NCBI RefSeq assembly: GCF_003966155.1
Contig: NZ_RXNS01000009.1
Coordinates: forward strand, 1-64,000
Length of the DNA: 64,000 nt
Direction of reading: 5' to 3'
From: Halomonas nitroreducens
GTDB lineage: Bacteria; Pseudomonadota; Gammaproteobacteria; Pseudomonadales; Halomonadaceae
The notes beneath the pieces are model-generated. The model was not told the origin of the DNA. It did not search any database and was given only the letters and a program-made list of their open reading frames with translations. This document shows, in pieces, positions 1 to 8,283 of the stretch; positions within the stretch are counted from its first letter, which is position 1; each line of letters begins with the position of its first letter. Position numbers and translations under genes: made by a program.

Positions 1-76
1 TGGTTGATAGGTCGGATGTGGAAGCGCTGCAAGGCGTTGAGCTAACCGATACTAATTGTCCGTGAGGCTTGACCAT
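1..76 (+). rRNA. rrl: 23S ribosomal RNA, 3' end (partial)
   Basis: The window opens inside the last helix region of 23S rRNA. The conserved terminal blocks GTTGAGCTAACCGATACTAAT and CCGTGAGGCTTGACC match the 3' end of gammaproteobacterial 23S rRNA. The exact mature end is placed at about 76 by analogy with E. coli and may be off by a few bases. Confidence 0.93.
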
Positions 77-162
77 ATAACACCCAAGCGGTCTGTCGAT
101 GACAGACGGCAAGAGCCGGGTACGTGAGGCGTATCGCGCCAGCATGATTCGCATCCTTTTTC
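77..162 (+). other. 23S-5S internal transcribed spacer
   Basis: This spacer separates the 23S and 5S genes and carries no tRNA. It contains a 7-bp inverted repeat (GTCTGTC at 91-97, GACAGAC at 101-107), plausibly part of an rRNA processing stem. The processing role is inferred. Confidence 0.6.
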
Positions 163-279
163 GCCTGACGACCATAGCGTGCGGGAACCACCTGATCCCT
201 TGCCGAACTCAGCAGTGAAACCGCTCAGCGCCGATGGTAGTGTGGGGTCTCCCCATGCGAGAGTAGGTCATCGTCAGGC
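163..279 (+). rRNA. rrf: 5S ribosomal RNA
   Basis: The gene starts with GCCTGACGACCATAGCG and ends with GTAGGTCATCGTCAGGC. The two ends pair to form helix I, and the internal block CCGAACTCAGCAGTGAAAC is the classic 5S loop. Length of about 117 nt fits the family. It lies in normal order after the 23S gene. Confidence 0.95.
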
Positions 280-294
280 ACTTATTTCGAGAAA

Positions 295-326
295 ACCCCG
301 GTAGCGACAGCTGCCGGGGTTTTTTC
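295..326 (+). terminator. rRNA operon terminator
   Basis: An ACCCCGG...CCGGGGT stem with an inner GC/GC pair is followed directly by six T residues, as in a rho-independent terminator. It begins 15 nt after the 5S gene. Confidence 0.85.
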
Positions 327-373
327 ATGTTGGGCCGATGGCACCTCCCGGGGGGCCTCCCCATGGAGAGTCC

Positions 374-427
374 CGGAGCGCCGGAGCGCCGGCCGCCGGA
401 ACGCCGGCCGCCGGAACGCCGGCCGAA
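374..427. repeat. Short GC-only tandem repeat
   Basis: A 15-bp unit (GCCGGCCGCCGGAAC) is repeated about 2.3 times, preceded by degenerate GGAGCGCC units. It sits exactly between the functional rrn terminator and its decayed second copy, so it may mark a slippage or recombination junction. Confidence 0.7.
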
Positions 428-487
428 TCATCGTCAGGCACTGATTCCGAGACAACCCCGGTAGCAACAGCTGCCGGGTTTTTTCAA
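428..487 (+). repeat. Decayed second copy of the 5S tail and rrn terminator
   Basis: The 60 bases from 428 repeat positions 268-328 with few changes. They include the last 12 nt of 5S rRNA (TCATCGTCAGGC), the spacer, and the terminator stem with its T-run. The offset is exactly 160 bp. It looks like the scar of a lost second 5S gene or of recombination between rRNA operons. The hairpin, one G shorter, could still work as a backup terminator. Confidence 0.8.
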
Positions 488-881
488 GGCTGGCTGGCGG
501 GGCCCGACAGGTCCCTGCGACGCCCGGGCCCCGATGACGCTCGACAAAGGGCTCGAGGCCGAGGCCTTGCGGCCGCACGGCCGACGAACGGTTTCCTGAC
601 GACGCCACCCAGCTCGAAGGGCGTGCTCTGGCTGGCGGCCAAGGCGCCGCGATCAGCCAGCGAGAGCCAGCTGCAGGCCATGTCCCGACTGCTGGGCGAG
701 GCCAACAACCGGCCGCTGAAGTCGATGAATGCGCGGCGGGTCCTCGAGCAGACCCCGCGGGTGTCGGTATATGCATACAAGCAGATGTGACATCGCAGGG
801 ATCCCGCTAGTCAGGTGCCGCCATGACGGCTAGCCTGTGAGGGGAAATCCGCTGGATACCGTCATCTCAGGAGGAGATACC
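488..881. other. Intergenic stretch with no recognised gene
   Basis: A reading frame open from about 338 to 790 on the plus strand runs through the duplicated terminator and the GC repeat, so it is unlikely to be a real gene as a whole. Its last 65 codons have no family I recognise. The end of the stretch carries the ribosome-binding site of the next gene. Confidence 0.5.
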
Positions 882-1079
882 ATGAAGCTGCAATTGTTGC
901 GCACGTTCGCGCTGTCACTGCTCATCGGCATGATGGCAATGGGACTCGCCGCCTGCGAGGACGAAGGGCCGGCGGAGCAGGCTGGAGAAAATGTCGACGA
1001 GGCCATGGAGGAGGCCGGCGAGTCCGTCGAGGAGATGGGAGAGAACGTCGAGGAGGCTGCGGAAGAATCGAGCTACTGA
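882..1079 (+). CDS. Small acidic lipoprotein
   Basis: This encodes a 65-residue precursor. Its signal peptide ends in a lipobox-like LAAC with the lipidated Cys at about position 24, so it should be a lipoprotein. The mature part is very acidic and made of near-repeats of an 11-residue pattern (GENVDEAMEEA, GESVEEMGENV), which would form an amphipathic helix. The start at 882 is chosen because AGGAGGAG lies 6-10 nt upstream. Size and layout recall entericidin-like lipoproteins, but the mature sequence is far more acidic and the function is unknown. A strong terminator follows. Confidence 0.72.
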   Translation: MKLQLLRTFALSLLIGMMAMGLAACEDEGPAEQAGENVDEAMEEAGESVEEMGENVEEAAEESSY

Positions 1080-1101
1080 ATGCTTCTCCCCTCAAGAACG
1101 C

Positions 1102-1130
1102 AGAAGGCCGGGCTACATGCCCGGCCTTCT
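1102..1130. terminator. Terminator hairpin after the lipoprotein gene
   Basis: AGAAGGCCGGG and CCCGGCCTTCT are perfect 11-bp arms around a 7-nt loop. It lies between convergent genes and can serve both strands, although the T-tract is poor. Confidence 0.7.
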
Positions 1131-1152
1131 GTGTCTGGGGGATCACACCCGG

Positions 1153-1968
1153 TCAGGCGCCGGGGGTCTGCTCAATGCCCTGGACGTACCAGGGGGCCCC
1201 GTCACGCAGCTCGCGCACCAGGTGCCAGGTCTCGTTGAAGGCATTCTGCTCGCCGTTCTCGTCGATGATGCCATGGAAGAGCACGGTGGCCTCGGCCTGG
1301 TGGTCGAGCTCCCGGACGCTGCCCAATTCGGCGAACAGGCGCACGATCTCGGTGCGGTTGTTGGCCGGATGCTGGTCGCGCTCCTGGCGCAGCAGGTTGT
1401 AGAGTTCGGGCGTGACGTAGTCCTGGATCTGCGAGAAGTCGTTGTTGTCCCAGGCGCGCTGCAGGGTCATGAAGTGTTCCTTGGCACCGCCCAGGAAGCG
1501 TTCACGATTGAACCAGGCCGGCTCCGCCGCGAGACCGCTGGCCCCGCCCGGGTTGCTGGCCTGGAAGGCCTGGGGCTGGCCCTGCGGCGCCTGGGAGGGG
1601 CTCGGCCCGCCGGCCAGGGACGGGCGGCGTCGAGCAAACAGGCGCAGCAGCAGGAAGATCGCGCCACCGATCAGCAGGATGTCGAACAGGCGCAGTTCGT
1701 CGAAGGCGCCACCGAAGAACAGCGACGCCAGCAGGCCACCGGCCAGCATCCCCGCGAAGGGGCCGGCGAAGCGCGACAGGCCGCTCGAGGGCTTGCGCTG
1801 GCCGGCCGTGGTGCCGGTGGCGCGCGGGGCCGTGGCGGTGCCGGAGTCGGCCGAGCGGGAATAGCTGCCGACGCTCTTGCCGCCTCCCAGGCGGCGAGCA
1901 TCGGCATGGTCGACGGCCAGGCCGAAGCCCAGGACGCCGACGATGAGCATGATGAGAAGGTGACGCAT
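1153..1968 (-). CDS. Tim44-like domain protein
   Basis: The 271-residue protein has an N-terminal signal or anchor segment (about 1-24). An RRLGGGKSVG motif follows, typical of bacterial Tim44-like proteins. Next come a Ser/Thr/Ala-rich linker and a glycine-rich hydrophobic region of two short membrane segments (about 68-112), then an RRR stop-transfer. The C-terminal 130 residues have the look of the Tim44/Mba1-like fold (ERFLGGAKEHFMTLQ, then an aromatic-rich end). In bacteria this family is membrane-associated with no settled role. It is divergent from the next gene, with 116 bp between them. Confidence 0.82.
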   Translation of the reverse strand: MRHLLIMLIVGVLGFGLAVDHADARRLGGGKSVGSYSRSADSGTATAPRATGTTAGQRKPSSGLSRFAGPFAGMLAGGLLASLFFGGAFDELRLFDILLIGGAIFLLLRLFARRRPSLAGGPSPSQAPQGQPQAFQASNPGGASGLAAEPAWFNRERFLGGAKEHFMTLQRAWDNNDFSQIQDYVTPELYNLLRQERDQHPANNRTEIVRLFAELGSVRELDHQAEATVLFHGIIDENGEQNAFNETWHLVRELRDGAPWYVQGIEQTPGA

Positions 1969-2084
1969 CGAGGGATCTCCATCTGGAGGCTGCGGGCAGC
2001 CATCGGGCTTTCGAAGCGACCATTCTAGCGGCTAAGCTGAAACCGGGCACGGTCTATCCGGAAACTCATTGCGGGGGGAATGCC

Positions 2085-2660
2085 ATGCGCCTGAAACGGG
2101 AGGCAAGCCTGTTGCTGATCGTCGATCTGCAGGCCGGTCTGCTACCGGTGATCGACGGCAGTGATCAGGCGGTCAGCGAGGCCGGCTGGCTGGGAGGCGT
2201 GGCCGAGGCCCTGGACGTCCCGGTATGGCTCACCGAGCAGTATCCGGCCGGGCTGGGCGGCACCGCGCCCCGCCTGCTGGAGATGCTGGGGGAGCACCGG
2301 TGCTGGGAGAAGGTACATTTCAATGCCCACGCCGAGACAGAGTTTGCCCGGGCGCTGGTCGAGAGCGGCCGGCACCAGGTCGTGCTGTGCGGTGCCGAGG
2401 CGCATATCTGCGTGTTGCAGACCGGCCTGGCCCTGCTCGAGGCCGGCTACGAGGTGGCCTGGCTGGCGGAGGCGGCAGTGAGCCGGCGACCGGAGGAGGC
2501 GGCCTTGGCCCGGCGCCGGATGGCTCAGGCCGGCGCCCTGGAGGTCAGTGCCGACATGGTCGCCTATGAGTGGCTCGAGCGTTGTGACGACGCCGGCTTC
2601 AAGGATGTCCACCGGCGTTTTCTCAAGGGACGCTCGGCGCGCCCTCTACGCTTCTTCTAG
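2085..2660 (+). CDS. Isochorismatase-family hydrolase (YcaC-like)
   Basis: This 191-residue protein has the cysteine-hydrolase fold of the isochorismatase superfamily. The expected triad is visible as Asp14 (IVDLQ), Lys76 (WEKVHF) and Cys109 (AHICVLQT), with the usual cis-peptide region just before the cysteine. Length and motif order fit the YcaC-type subgroup, whose substrates are mostly unknown, rather than true isochorismatase or nicotinamidase. It stands alone and converges with yaaA, with only 4 bp between the stops. Confidence 0.85.
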   Translation: MRLKREASLLLIVDLQAGLLPVIDGSDQAVSEAGWLGGVAEALDVPVWLTEQYPAGLGGTAPRLLEMLGEHRCWEKVHFNAHAETEFARALVESGRHQVVLCGAEAHICVLQTGLALLEAGYEVAWLAEAAVSRRPEEAALARRRMAQAGALEVSADMVAYEWLERCDDAGFKDVHRRFLKGRSARPLRFF

Positions 2661-2664
2661 TGGC

Positions 2665-3444
2665 TTAGCGGTCGCGTTCGTCGCGACAGAACACCAGAGT
2701 GTCGCCCTCGGAGAGGGCGGCGTTGAAACGATAGCCGGCCACGTCGAAGTCCTTGAGCGCCTCGGCATCGTCCAGGCGCTGGCGGATCATCCAGGCGGCC
2801 ATCAGTCCGCGGGCCTTCTTGGCGTAGAAGCTGATGATCTTGTACTGGCCGTTCTTCTCGTCCTTGAACACCGGGGTGATGACCCGGGCCTTGAGCCGTT
2901 TCGCATCGATGGCCTTGAAGTACTCGTTGGAGGCCAGGTTGACCAGCACCGGGTTGCCGCTGTCGGCCACCGCCTGGTCGAGGGCCGTGGTCAACGTTTC
3001 CTTCCAGTAGGCATAGAGGTCCTTGCCGGCCGGATTGGCCAGCTTGGTGCCCATCTCGAGGCGATAGGGCTGGATCAGGTCCAGAGGGCGCAGCAGGCCG
3101 TAGAGGCCGGAGAGGATGCGCAGGTGGTCCTGGGCGAAGGCGTTATCGTCGTCGTCGAAGCGATCGGCTTCGAGCCCCACATAGACATCTCCCTGGAAGG
3201 CCTGGGCCGCGGGCTTGGCGTTGCCCGGCGTGAAGGGCGTCTGCCACTCGGCGAAGCGGGCCGCGTTGAGGCCGGCGATCTTGTCGCTCACCCCCATCAG
3301 ATCGCTGATCTGCTGAGGTGAGAGATCGCGCAGGATGCCGATCAGCTCGCGACTGCGGGTGAGAAAGTCCGGCTGGGTATGGCGGTCGGTCGTGGCCGGT
3401 GTCTCGAAGTCCAGCGTCTTGGCGGGCGAGATCACGCTGAGCAT
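2665..3444 (-). CDS. yaaA: Peroxide stress protein YaaA (DUF328/UPF0246)
   Basis: The 259-residue product starts with [13 protein letters not shown] and carries the family landmarks [19 protein letters not shown] and [11 protein letters not shown], near the usual length of about 258. In E. coli YaaA limits free iron and Fenton damage during hydrogen peroxide stress, and the fold binds DNA. The enzymatic activity is not established. It is a single-gene unit convergent with the hydrolase gene. Confidence 0.93.
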   Translation of the reverse strand: MLSVISPAKTLDFETPATTDRHTQPDFLTRSRELIGILRDLSPQQISDLMGVSDKIAGLNAARFAEWQTPFTPGNAKPAAQAFQGDVYVGLEADRFDDDDNAFAQDHLRILSGLYGLLRPLDLIQPYRLEMGTKLANPAGKDLYAYWKETLTTALDQAVADSGNPVLVNLASNEYFKAIDAKRLKARVITPVFKDEKNGQYKIISFYAKKARGLMAAWMIRQRLDDAEALKDFDVAGYRFNAALSEGDTLVFCRDERDR

Positions 3445-3535
3445 GGGCGCTCCTGTACCTGGGAAAGTTACGGGCAGTATATCAAGCCGTGGACAGGCCC
3501 GCGGCTATCGCCCTCATAGCCCCGGACCCGCCGCG

Positions 3536-4567
3536 TCAGGGGCAGGGGTTGGGGTAGCGCTGATGGATGTCCTCGATAGCGTCGAGCACGTCGTCATCGA
3601 GGCGCAGGGACTCGCTGGCCAGGTCGCTCTCGAGCTGGTCCATGGTCGTGGCGCCGATGATGTTGCTGGTAAGGAAACTGCGCGAGTTGACGAAGGCCAG
3701 GGCCATCTGTGCCGGGTCGAGGCCGTGCTCCCGAGCGAGGTCCACATAGGCTCGCGTGGCCTCGTCGGCAAGAGGTGTACTATAGCGCTGGAAGCGTTCG
3801 AAGAGTGTCAGGCGGGCGTTCGCCGGTCGGGCTCCGTCCAGGTACTTGCCGGACAGCTTGCCGAAGGCCAGCGGCGAGTAGGCCAGCAGGCCGACGCTCT
3901 CGCGGTGGGCGATCTCGGCCAGGCCCACCTCGAAGGTGCGGTTGAGCAGGCTGTAGGGGTTCTGCACCGAGGCGACCCGCGGCAGGCCCAGGGTATCGGC
4001 CAGGCGCAGGGCGTGCATCACGCCCCAAGGCGTCTCGTTGGACAGGCCCACGGCGCGTACCTTGCCGGCCTGCACCAGCTCCTTGAGCGCCGAGAGGCTT
4101 TCTTCCAGGTCGGTGGCGTCCTCCTCCTCGTCGTGCTGGTAGCCGAGCCGGCCGAAGAAGTTGGTTCGGCGATCGGGCCAGTGGAGCTGATAGAGGTCGA
4201 CGTAGTCGGTCTGCAGGCGGATCAGGCTGTCGTCGATGGCCTGGTGGAGGTGCCCACGGGTCAGCCGGGGCCCGCCTCGGACGTGCTCGAGGCCGGGGCC
4301 GCTGGCCTTGGTGGCGATGATGACGTCATCGCGGGATCCCCGAGCCTTGAGCCAGCTGCCGATATAGGCCTCGGTTCGCCCCAGGGTCTCAGCCCTGGGC
4401 GGCACTGGATACATCTCGGCAGTGTCAATAAAGTTGATGCCGAAAGCCACGGCACGGTCGAGTTGCTCATGGGCGTCGGCCTCGGTGTTCTGCTCGCCGA
4501 AGGTCATGGTGCCGAGGCACAGTCGGCTGACGTCGATACCGGTAGTGCCCAGGGGGCGGGTCTGCAT
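3536..4567 (-). CDS. NADP(H)-dependent aldo/keto reductase, Tas-like
   Basis: This is a 343-residue TIM-barrel oxidoreductase. The catalytic tetrad is seen as Asp and Tyr in FIDTAEMYPVPP, Lys in IIATKAS and His in YQLHWPDR. The start MQTRPLGTTGIDVSRLCLGTM and the MYPVPP segment match the Tas (YgdS) subgroup of E. coli. The physiological substrate is not defined. It is preceded by SD-like AGGAGTGACGG. Confidence 0.88.
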   Translation of the reverse strand: MQTRPLGTTGIDVSRLCLGTMTFGEQNTEADAHEQLDRAVAFGINFIDTAEMYPVPPRAETLGRTEAYIGSWLKARGSRDDVIIATKASGPGLEHVRGGPRLTRGHLHQAIDDSLIRLQTDYVDLYQLHWPDRRTNFFGRLGYQHDEEEDATDLEESLSALKELVQAGKVRAVGLSNETPWGVMHALRLADTLGLPRVASVQNPYSLLNRTFEVGLAEIAHRESVGLLAYSPLAFGKLSGKYLDGARPANARLTLFERFQRYSTPLADEATRAYVDLAREHGLDPAQMALAFVNSRSFLTSNIIGATTMDQLESDLASESLRLDDDVLDAIEDIHQRYPNPCP

Positions 4568-4790
4568 CCGTCACTCCTCGTGCGGTTGGGCGGTCCGCTC
4601 CGCATGGTAGCGAGGGCCCCAGTCCCCGTAAACGGGCCGGGGGTTGAGTCCCCGCCGGGGCGGGCGTATGCTTGCCCACCCGTTGCCCCGGCGGAGTCCG
4701 CAGGGCGGCTGTCATCCTAGGAAGCGACGCCGGACACAGGGTGGTGCTCGACGTCATTTTTTCGGACCACTGGACGTAAGGTTGTTTGCC

Positions 4791-5306
4791 ATGCAGCAGG
4801 CATCATCACTGTTCACTCGGCTCGAGTACCGTCTGGCACAGCAGCTGTTCCATACGCGCTGGCTGCCGCGTTCGCCGCGTACCCAGCGACTGACCATGCA
4901 CCTCTTCCAGCGCTGTGCCGATGCCGGCCATCCAGCGGCGCTATCGGTGTACGGGCACATGCTCTTCCATCGCGGCATCACGCCTCAGGACAAGGCTCGG
5001 GGGGCCCGCTACGTGCTCGAGGCCGCCCAGGGGGACGACACCCGGGCGCAGTATCAGGCTGGACAGATCTACGAGTACGGTTGTGCCCTGTACCCCCGCC
5101 GTGATGACCATGCCGTGACCTGGTATGCCCGGGCTGGCGAGGCGGGACACTCCCTGGCCGCCGCGCGGCTGGCCCGTGCCTACCGCGACGGAGAGCTCGG
5201 CCTGCCGGTCGATGCCGAGCGCCAGGCGCACTGGCAGACCCTGGCCGATCGCTTTACCGGGCTTGACGAGGCACTGGACACCAACGAAGCCGGAACGCGA
5301 CACTAG
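4791..5306 (+). CDS. Sel1-repeat protein
   Basis: The 171-residue protein contains two or three Sel1-like helical repeats between about residues 45 and 150. They show the alternating pattern A-x-x-x-L-A-x-x-Y-x-x-G (QYQAGQIYEYG, AAARLARAYRDG). Sel1 repeats act as protein-protein interaction scaffolds. There is no signal peptide, so it is probably cytoplasmic. The ATG at 4791 is chosen over an in-frame start at 4644 because the upstream codons are low-complexity Arg/Pro/Gly. Confidence 0.75.
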   Translation: MQQASSLFTRLEYRLAQQLFHTRWLPRSPRTQRLTMHLFQRCADAGHPAALSVYGHMLFHRGITPQDKARGARYVLEAAQGDDTRAQYQAGQIYEYGCALYPRRDDHAVTWYARAGEAGHSLAAARLARAYRDGELGLPVDAERQAHWQTLADRFTGLDEALDTNEAGTRH

Positions 5307-5391
5307 GATGATGGCCCGCCTCATGACGAGGCGGTGACAGCGGCCACCCCTGTGACGTCGGTGGCTTTCATCACCAAGGACTCCCCAGCCC

Positions 5392-5904
5392 GTGACGCTA
5401 CCGACACTGCTGGATATCGAAGCGTCCGGATTCGGGCGCGGCAGCTACCCCATCGAGGTCGGCCTGGCCCGGTCCGATGGCAGTTCCTGCGCCTTTCTCG
5501 TTCAGCCCCTCGCCGAATGGACCCACTGGGATCCCAAGGCGGAGCTGCTGCATGGCATCTCCCGCGGGCGCCTGCAGCGGGAAGGCTATCCCGTGCGCCA
5601 GGTGGCTCGCTGGCTCAACGACGAGCTCGGCGAGATCGGCATTGCCTACAGCGACAGCTGGGGCTACGACAACACCTGGTTGTCGCTGCTCTTCCATCAT
5701 GCCGGCATGCTCCCGGCGTTCCGCCTCGAGGCCCTGCGGCGACTGCTCAGCGAGGCCCAGCTCGCGCGCTGGAGTACCACCAAGGAAGCCATCATCCGCG
5801 AGCAGGGGATCCATCGGCATCGCGCCGGCGAGGATGCCCTGCTGTTGCAGCTCACCTATCAGCGCACTTTGGTCGACGCCGCGAGCGGACTCGGCAATGC
5901 CTGA
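5392..5904 (+). CDS. DEDDh-type 3'-5' exonuclease-like protein
   Basis: The 170-residue protein resembles the DnaQ/RNase T nuclease fold. Motif I is LLDIEASG (Asp, Glu) and a HGIS-type segment follows. Motif II Asp is in SWGYDNTW, and motif III is HRAGEDAL (His and Asp). All four acidic residues and the general-base His seem present, so it is probably active on DNA or RNA ends. The GTG start at 5392 fits the fold start. It is shorter than the polymerase epsilon subunit and unlinked to replication genes. Confidence 0.72.
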   Translation: MTLPTLLDIEASGFGRGSYPIEVGLARSDGSSCAFLVQPLAEWTHWDPKAELLHGISRGRLQREGYPVRQVARWLNDELGEIGIAYSDSWGYDNTWLSLLFHHAGMLPAFRLEALRRLLSEAQLARWSTTKEAIIREQGIHRHRAGEDALLLQLTYQRTLVDAASGLGNA

Positions 5905-5938
5905 TAGGCACCTGCGCTCGTCGACTGTCAGACAACGC

Positions 5939-6910
5939 TCAGGGCTTGCCCCCCACCTCCAGCAGCACCTTGCCGACATTGGCGTCCCGCCGGACATGGT
6001 CGTGGGCCGCCTCGGCCTCGGCGATGGGCCAGGTCCGGTCCACCAGAGGCGCCAGCTCGCCGCTGACCAGGCGTGGCCAGACATGGACCCGCAGGGCCTC
6101 GAGGATCTCGCCCTTGGCCGCCGGAGGGTGGGTGCGCAGGGTGGAGCCGATCACTCGCTGGCGCTTCATCAATAGCCGTCCCAGGTCCAGCTCCGCCTGG
6201 CGTCCACCCATCAGGCCGATCACTACCAGCCGGCCATCGGCATTGAGCACCTTCTGGTTGTCGGCGAGATAGCTCGCGCCCACCGGGTCGAGGATCATGT
6301 CGGCGCCGCCCCAGGCCTTCACCGACTCCACGAAGCTGCCATCGTGGCGGTTCCAGCCGGCGTCGGCACCCAGCTCGCGACAAGCGGTGAGCTTGGCCAC
6401 GCTGCCCGCGGTGACGAAGCAGGGATGCGCGAAGGCTTGGCACAGCTGGATGGCGGCGGTGCCGACGCCACTCGCCCCGGCATGCAGCAGGACCCGTTCC
6501 CCCGGCGCCAGGGCGCCTTCCATGAAGAGGTTGAGCCAGGCCGTGGCAAACACCTCGGGAAGGGCTGCGGCCTCGCGTAGCCCAAGGCCCGCCGGGACCG
6601 GCAGCACCTGCCGAGCGTCGACGACCACCTCCTCGGCGTAGCCACCGCCGGCCAGCAGCGCGCAGACCGGTTGACCGACTGCGAGGCCGGTGACGCCCTC
6701 CCCGATTGCTACCACGGTGCCACTGACCTCCAGGCCGAGGGTCGCCGAGGCGCCGGCAGGGGGCGGGTACTGGCCCGCACGCTGCATCAGGTCGGCGCGG
6801 TTGACACCGGCCCAGGCCACCCGGAGACGCACCTCCTGGTGGCCCGGGCCCGCGGGGGCGGTCGCCTCGGCCCAGACGAGGCGGTCCGGGTCATGGTGGA
6901 TGGCATACAT
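5939..6910 (-). CDS. NAD(P)H quinone oxidoreductase, PIG3 family
   Basis: This 323-residue medium-chain dehydrogenase lacks the catalytic zinc ligands. It has NRADLMQRAGQYPPPAG near the N-terminus and the NADPH-binding motif HAGASGVGTAAIQL. The C-terminal HDHVRRDANVGKVLLEV block is typical of PIG3-type quinone reductases, which reduce quinones with NADPH. The next gene downstream on the other strand is convergent. The start ATG at 6910 gives MYAIHHDPDRLVWAE, the normal family beginning. Confidence 0.88.
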   Translation of the reverse strand: MYAIHHDPDRLVWAEATAPAGPGHQEVRLRVAWAGVNRADLMQRAGQYPPPAGASATLGLEVSGTVVAIGEGVTGLAVGQPVCALLAGGGYAEEVVVDARQVLPVPAGLGLREAAALPEVFATAWLNLFMEGALAPGERVLLHAGASGVGTAAIQLCQAFAHPCFVTAGSVAKLTACRELGADAGWNRHDGSFVESVKAWGGADMILDPVGASYLADNQKVLNADGRLVVIGLMGGRQAELDLGRLLMKRQRVIGSTLRTHPPAAKGEILEALRVHVWPRLVSGELAPLVDRTWPIAEAEAAHDHVRRDANVGKVLLEVGGKP

Positions 6911-6934
6911 GGCAGGCCTCCGGAGCTTCAGGGA

Positions 6935-7486
6935 TCAGGAATCGGCGAGACGAGCCTCGATGGTGGCCAGCAGGTCATCCGGTTCGGTGGCGGCGAGCAG
7001 ACTGGTCCGGGTACGGGCGTCGAGAAAGCCATGATCGACGGTGGTGTCGAGGAAGGTCAGCAGGGGCGCATAGAAGCCGTCCGTGTCGAGCACCCCGATG
7101 GGCTTGTCGTGGAGTCCCAGGTACTGCCAGGTCCAGGCCTCGAAAAGCTCCTCCAGCGTGCCGATGCCGCCGGGCAGGGCAATGAAGGCATCGCTGTGGG
7201 CGGCCATGCTGGCCTTGCGCTCGTGCATGCTGCGCACACGGATCAGCCGTGTCAGCCCGTGGTGGGCCTGCTCACGCTCGACCAGGTGGTCGGGCATCAC
7301 CCCGGTGACCTCGCCGCCGGCGGTCAGGACGCTGTCGGCCAGCGCCCCCATCATGCCCACCCGGGCGCCGCCGTAGACCAGAGAGTGGCCGCGCCGGGCC
7401 AGGGTCAGGCCCAGCGTCCGGGCGGTCTCGAGGAAGCGCGGATCGCGGCCTTCCCGCGAGCCCAGATAGACGCACATACTCGCCAT
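6935..7486 (-). CDS. LOG-family (TIGR00730) nucleotide 5'-monophosphate phosphoribohydrolase
   Basis: The 183-residue Rossmann-fold protein shows the two LOG-family signatures: LVYGGARVGMMGALAD and PGGIGTLEE. This family, sometimes annotated as lysine decarboxylase, includes cytokinin-activating enzymes and bacterial nucleotide hydrolases. The quinone reductase gene follows 24 bp downstream on the same strand, so the two may be cotranscribed. An AGGAG ribosome-binding site precedes the start. Confidence 0.9.
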   Translation of the reverse strand: MASMCVYLGSREGRDPRFLETARTLGLTLARRGHSLVYGGARVGMMGALADSVLTAGGEVTGVMPDHLVEREQAHHGLTRLIRVRSMHERKASMAAHSDAFIALPGGIGTLEELFEAWTWQYLGLHDKPIGVLDTDGFYAPLLTFLDTTVDHGFLDARTRTSLLAATEPDDLLATIEARLADS

Positions 7487-7554
7487 GGTGTCCTCCTTGA
7501 TGGGTCTCTTATCCTAGCGGTGGTGAGTCGCTCCGGGCAAAGCGCGGAAGCAAC

Positions 7555-7580
7555 AAAAAGGGCGCCAAAGAGGCGCCCTT
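7555..7580 (-). terminator. Rho-independent terminator
   Basis: AAGGGCGCC and GGCGCCCTT form 9-bp arms. On the minus strand the hairpin is followed by a run of five T residues. It would end the minus-strand transcript of the genes at 7606-8602 before the LOG gene. Confidence 0.82.
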
Positions 7581-7605
7581 CGCTGTGTAGGGTCGGCAGG
7601 CGCGT

Positions 7606-7728
7606 TCAGCGGGCGCGGGCGGCGTCACGCCGCATGGCCTGGCGCAGCAGGGCGATGCCGCCGACGCTGATGCCAACCAGGCTGGCGATCAGGGCGAGAC
7701 TGGCGATCACATGGGTATCGAGGTACAT
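7606..7728 (-). CDS. Small single-span membrane protein
   Basis: A 40-residue frame has an AGGAG ribosome-binding site 7 nt upstream of its ATG. It encodes one hydrophobic segment (about residues 7-28, rich in Ile, Leu, Ala and Val) followed by an Arg-rich tail (RQAMRRDAARAR). This predicts an N-out, C-in anchor by the positive-inside rule. It sits directly before a terminator and 54 bp after the DUF501 gene. I know no function. Confidence 0.5.
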   Translation of the reverse strand: MYLDTHVIASLALIASLVGISVGGIALLRQAMRRDAARAR

Positions 7729-7782
7729 CGGGGACTCCTGTTGGTGTGTTGTCGGGGGAGGGGAAAGCGTCGCGCAGCCGGC

Positions 7783-8283
7783 TCAGGGCAGGCCGTCGAT
7801 CACGCCATATTCGGCGTCGAGCCAGCGGCCGATGACATTGTCGCCGCACAGGTGGTGGGCGTACTGGGTGTGCAGGCAGCGCACCTGGTCCCAGTTGGCG
7901 ATGCCGCCGATGCCGCGCTCGCGCAGCACGCCGGCATAGCCCAGGCGGTCGACCTCGGCCCGCTGCGTGGCGCTCATATGCCGCCAGCGGGCGTCCACGT
8001 AGTCGGCGTGGCTGCGGTGGTAGGCGGCCAGGAACTCGGGGTCGTCCCGAAGGCGGGTCTCGAGGGCCTTGATGACGCCGGCGGCCTCGATGCGCGACAG
8101 CTCGACCTTCAGGGTCTCGGAGCTGAGCCAGTAGAGGGTCGGGAAGGGCTTGCCGTCGACGATGGGGGCCATGCGCAGCACCAGGGGCGTGCCCTCGCCG
8201 TCGGTGGCGGCCAGGGCCTCGATGCCGCGGGGCGCACGGCCGAGCTGCTCGGCAATGATGCCTAACTGGCGCGCGTCAGGCAT
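7783..8283 (-). CDS. DUF501 family protein
   Basis: The product is about 166 residues, with the DUF501 pattern: an early LGRAPRG motif, PFPTLYWL, the segment ELSRIEAAGV, and late CGDNVIGRWLD and CLHTQYAHHL. The family is widespread and uncharacterised. His and Cys residues clustered near the C-terminus could bind a metal (inference). The ATG at 8283 overlaps the stop of the upstream gene (8276), suggesting translational coupling. An in-frame ATG at 8304 is an alternative start. Confidence 0.8.
   Translation of the reverse strand: MPDARQLGIIAEQLGRAPRGIEALAATDGEGTPLVLRMAPIVDGKPFPTLYWLSSETLKVELSRIEAAGVIKALETRLRDDPEFLAAYHRSHADYVDARWRHMSATQRAEVDRLGYAGVLRERGIGGIANWDQVRCLHTQYAHHLCGDNVIGRWLDAEYGVIDGLP

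Noticed and set aside
338..790. 150-codon frame after the rRNA operon
   Set aside because: It runs through the duplicated terminator and the GC repeat and has no recognisable domain. A decayed mobile-element fragment was considered but no transposase motif was found.
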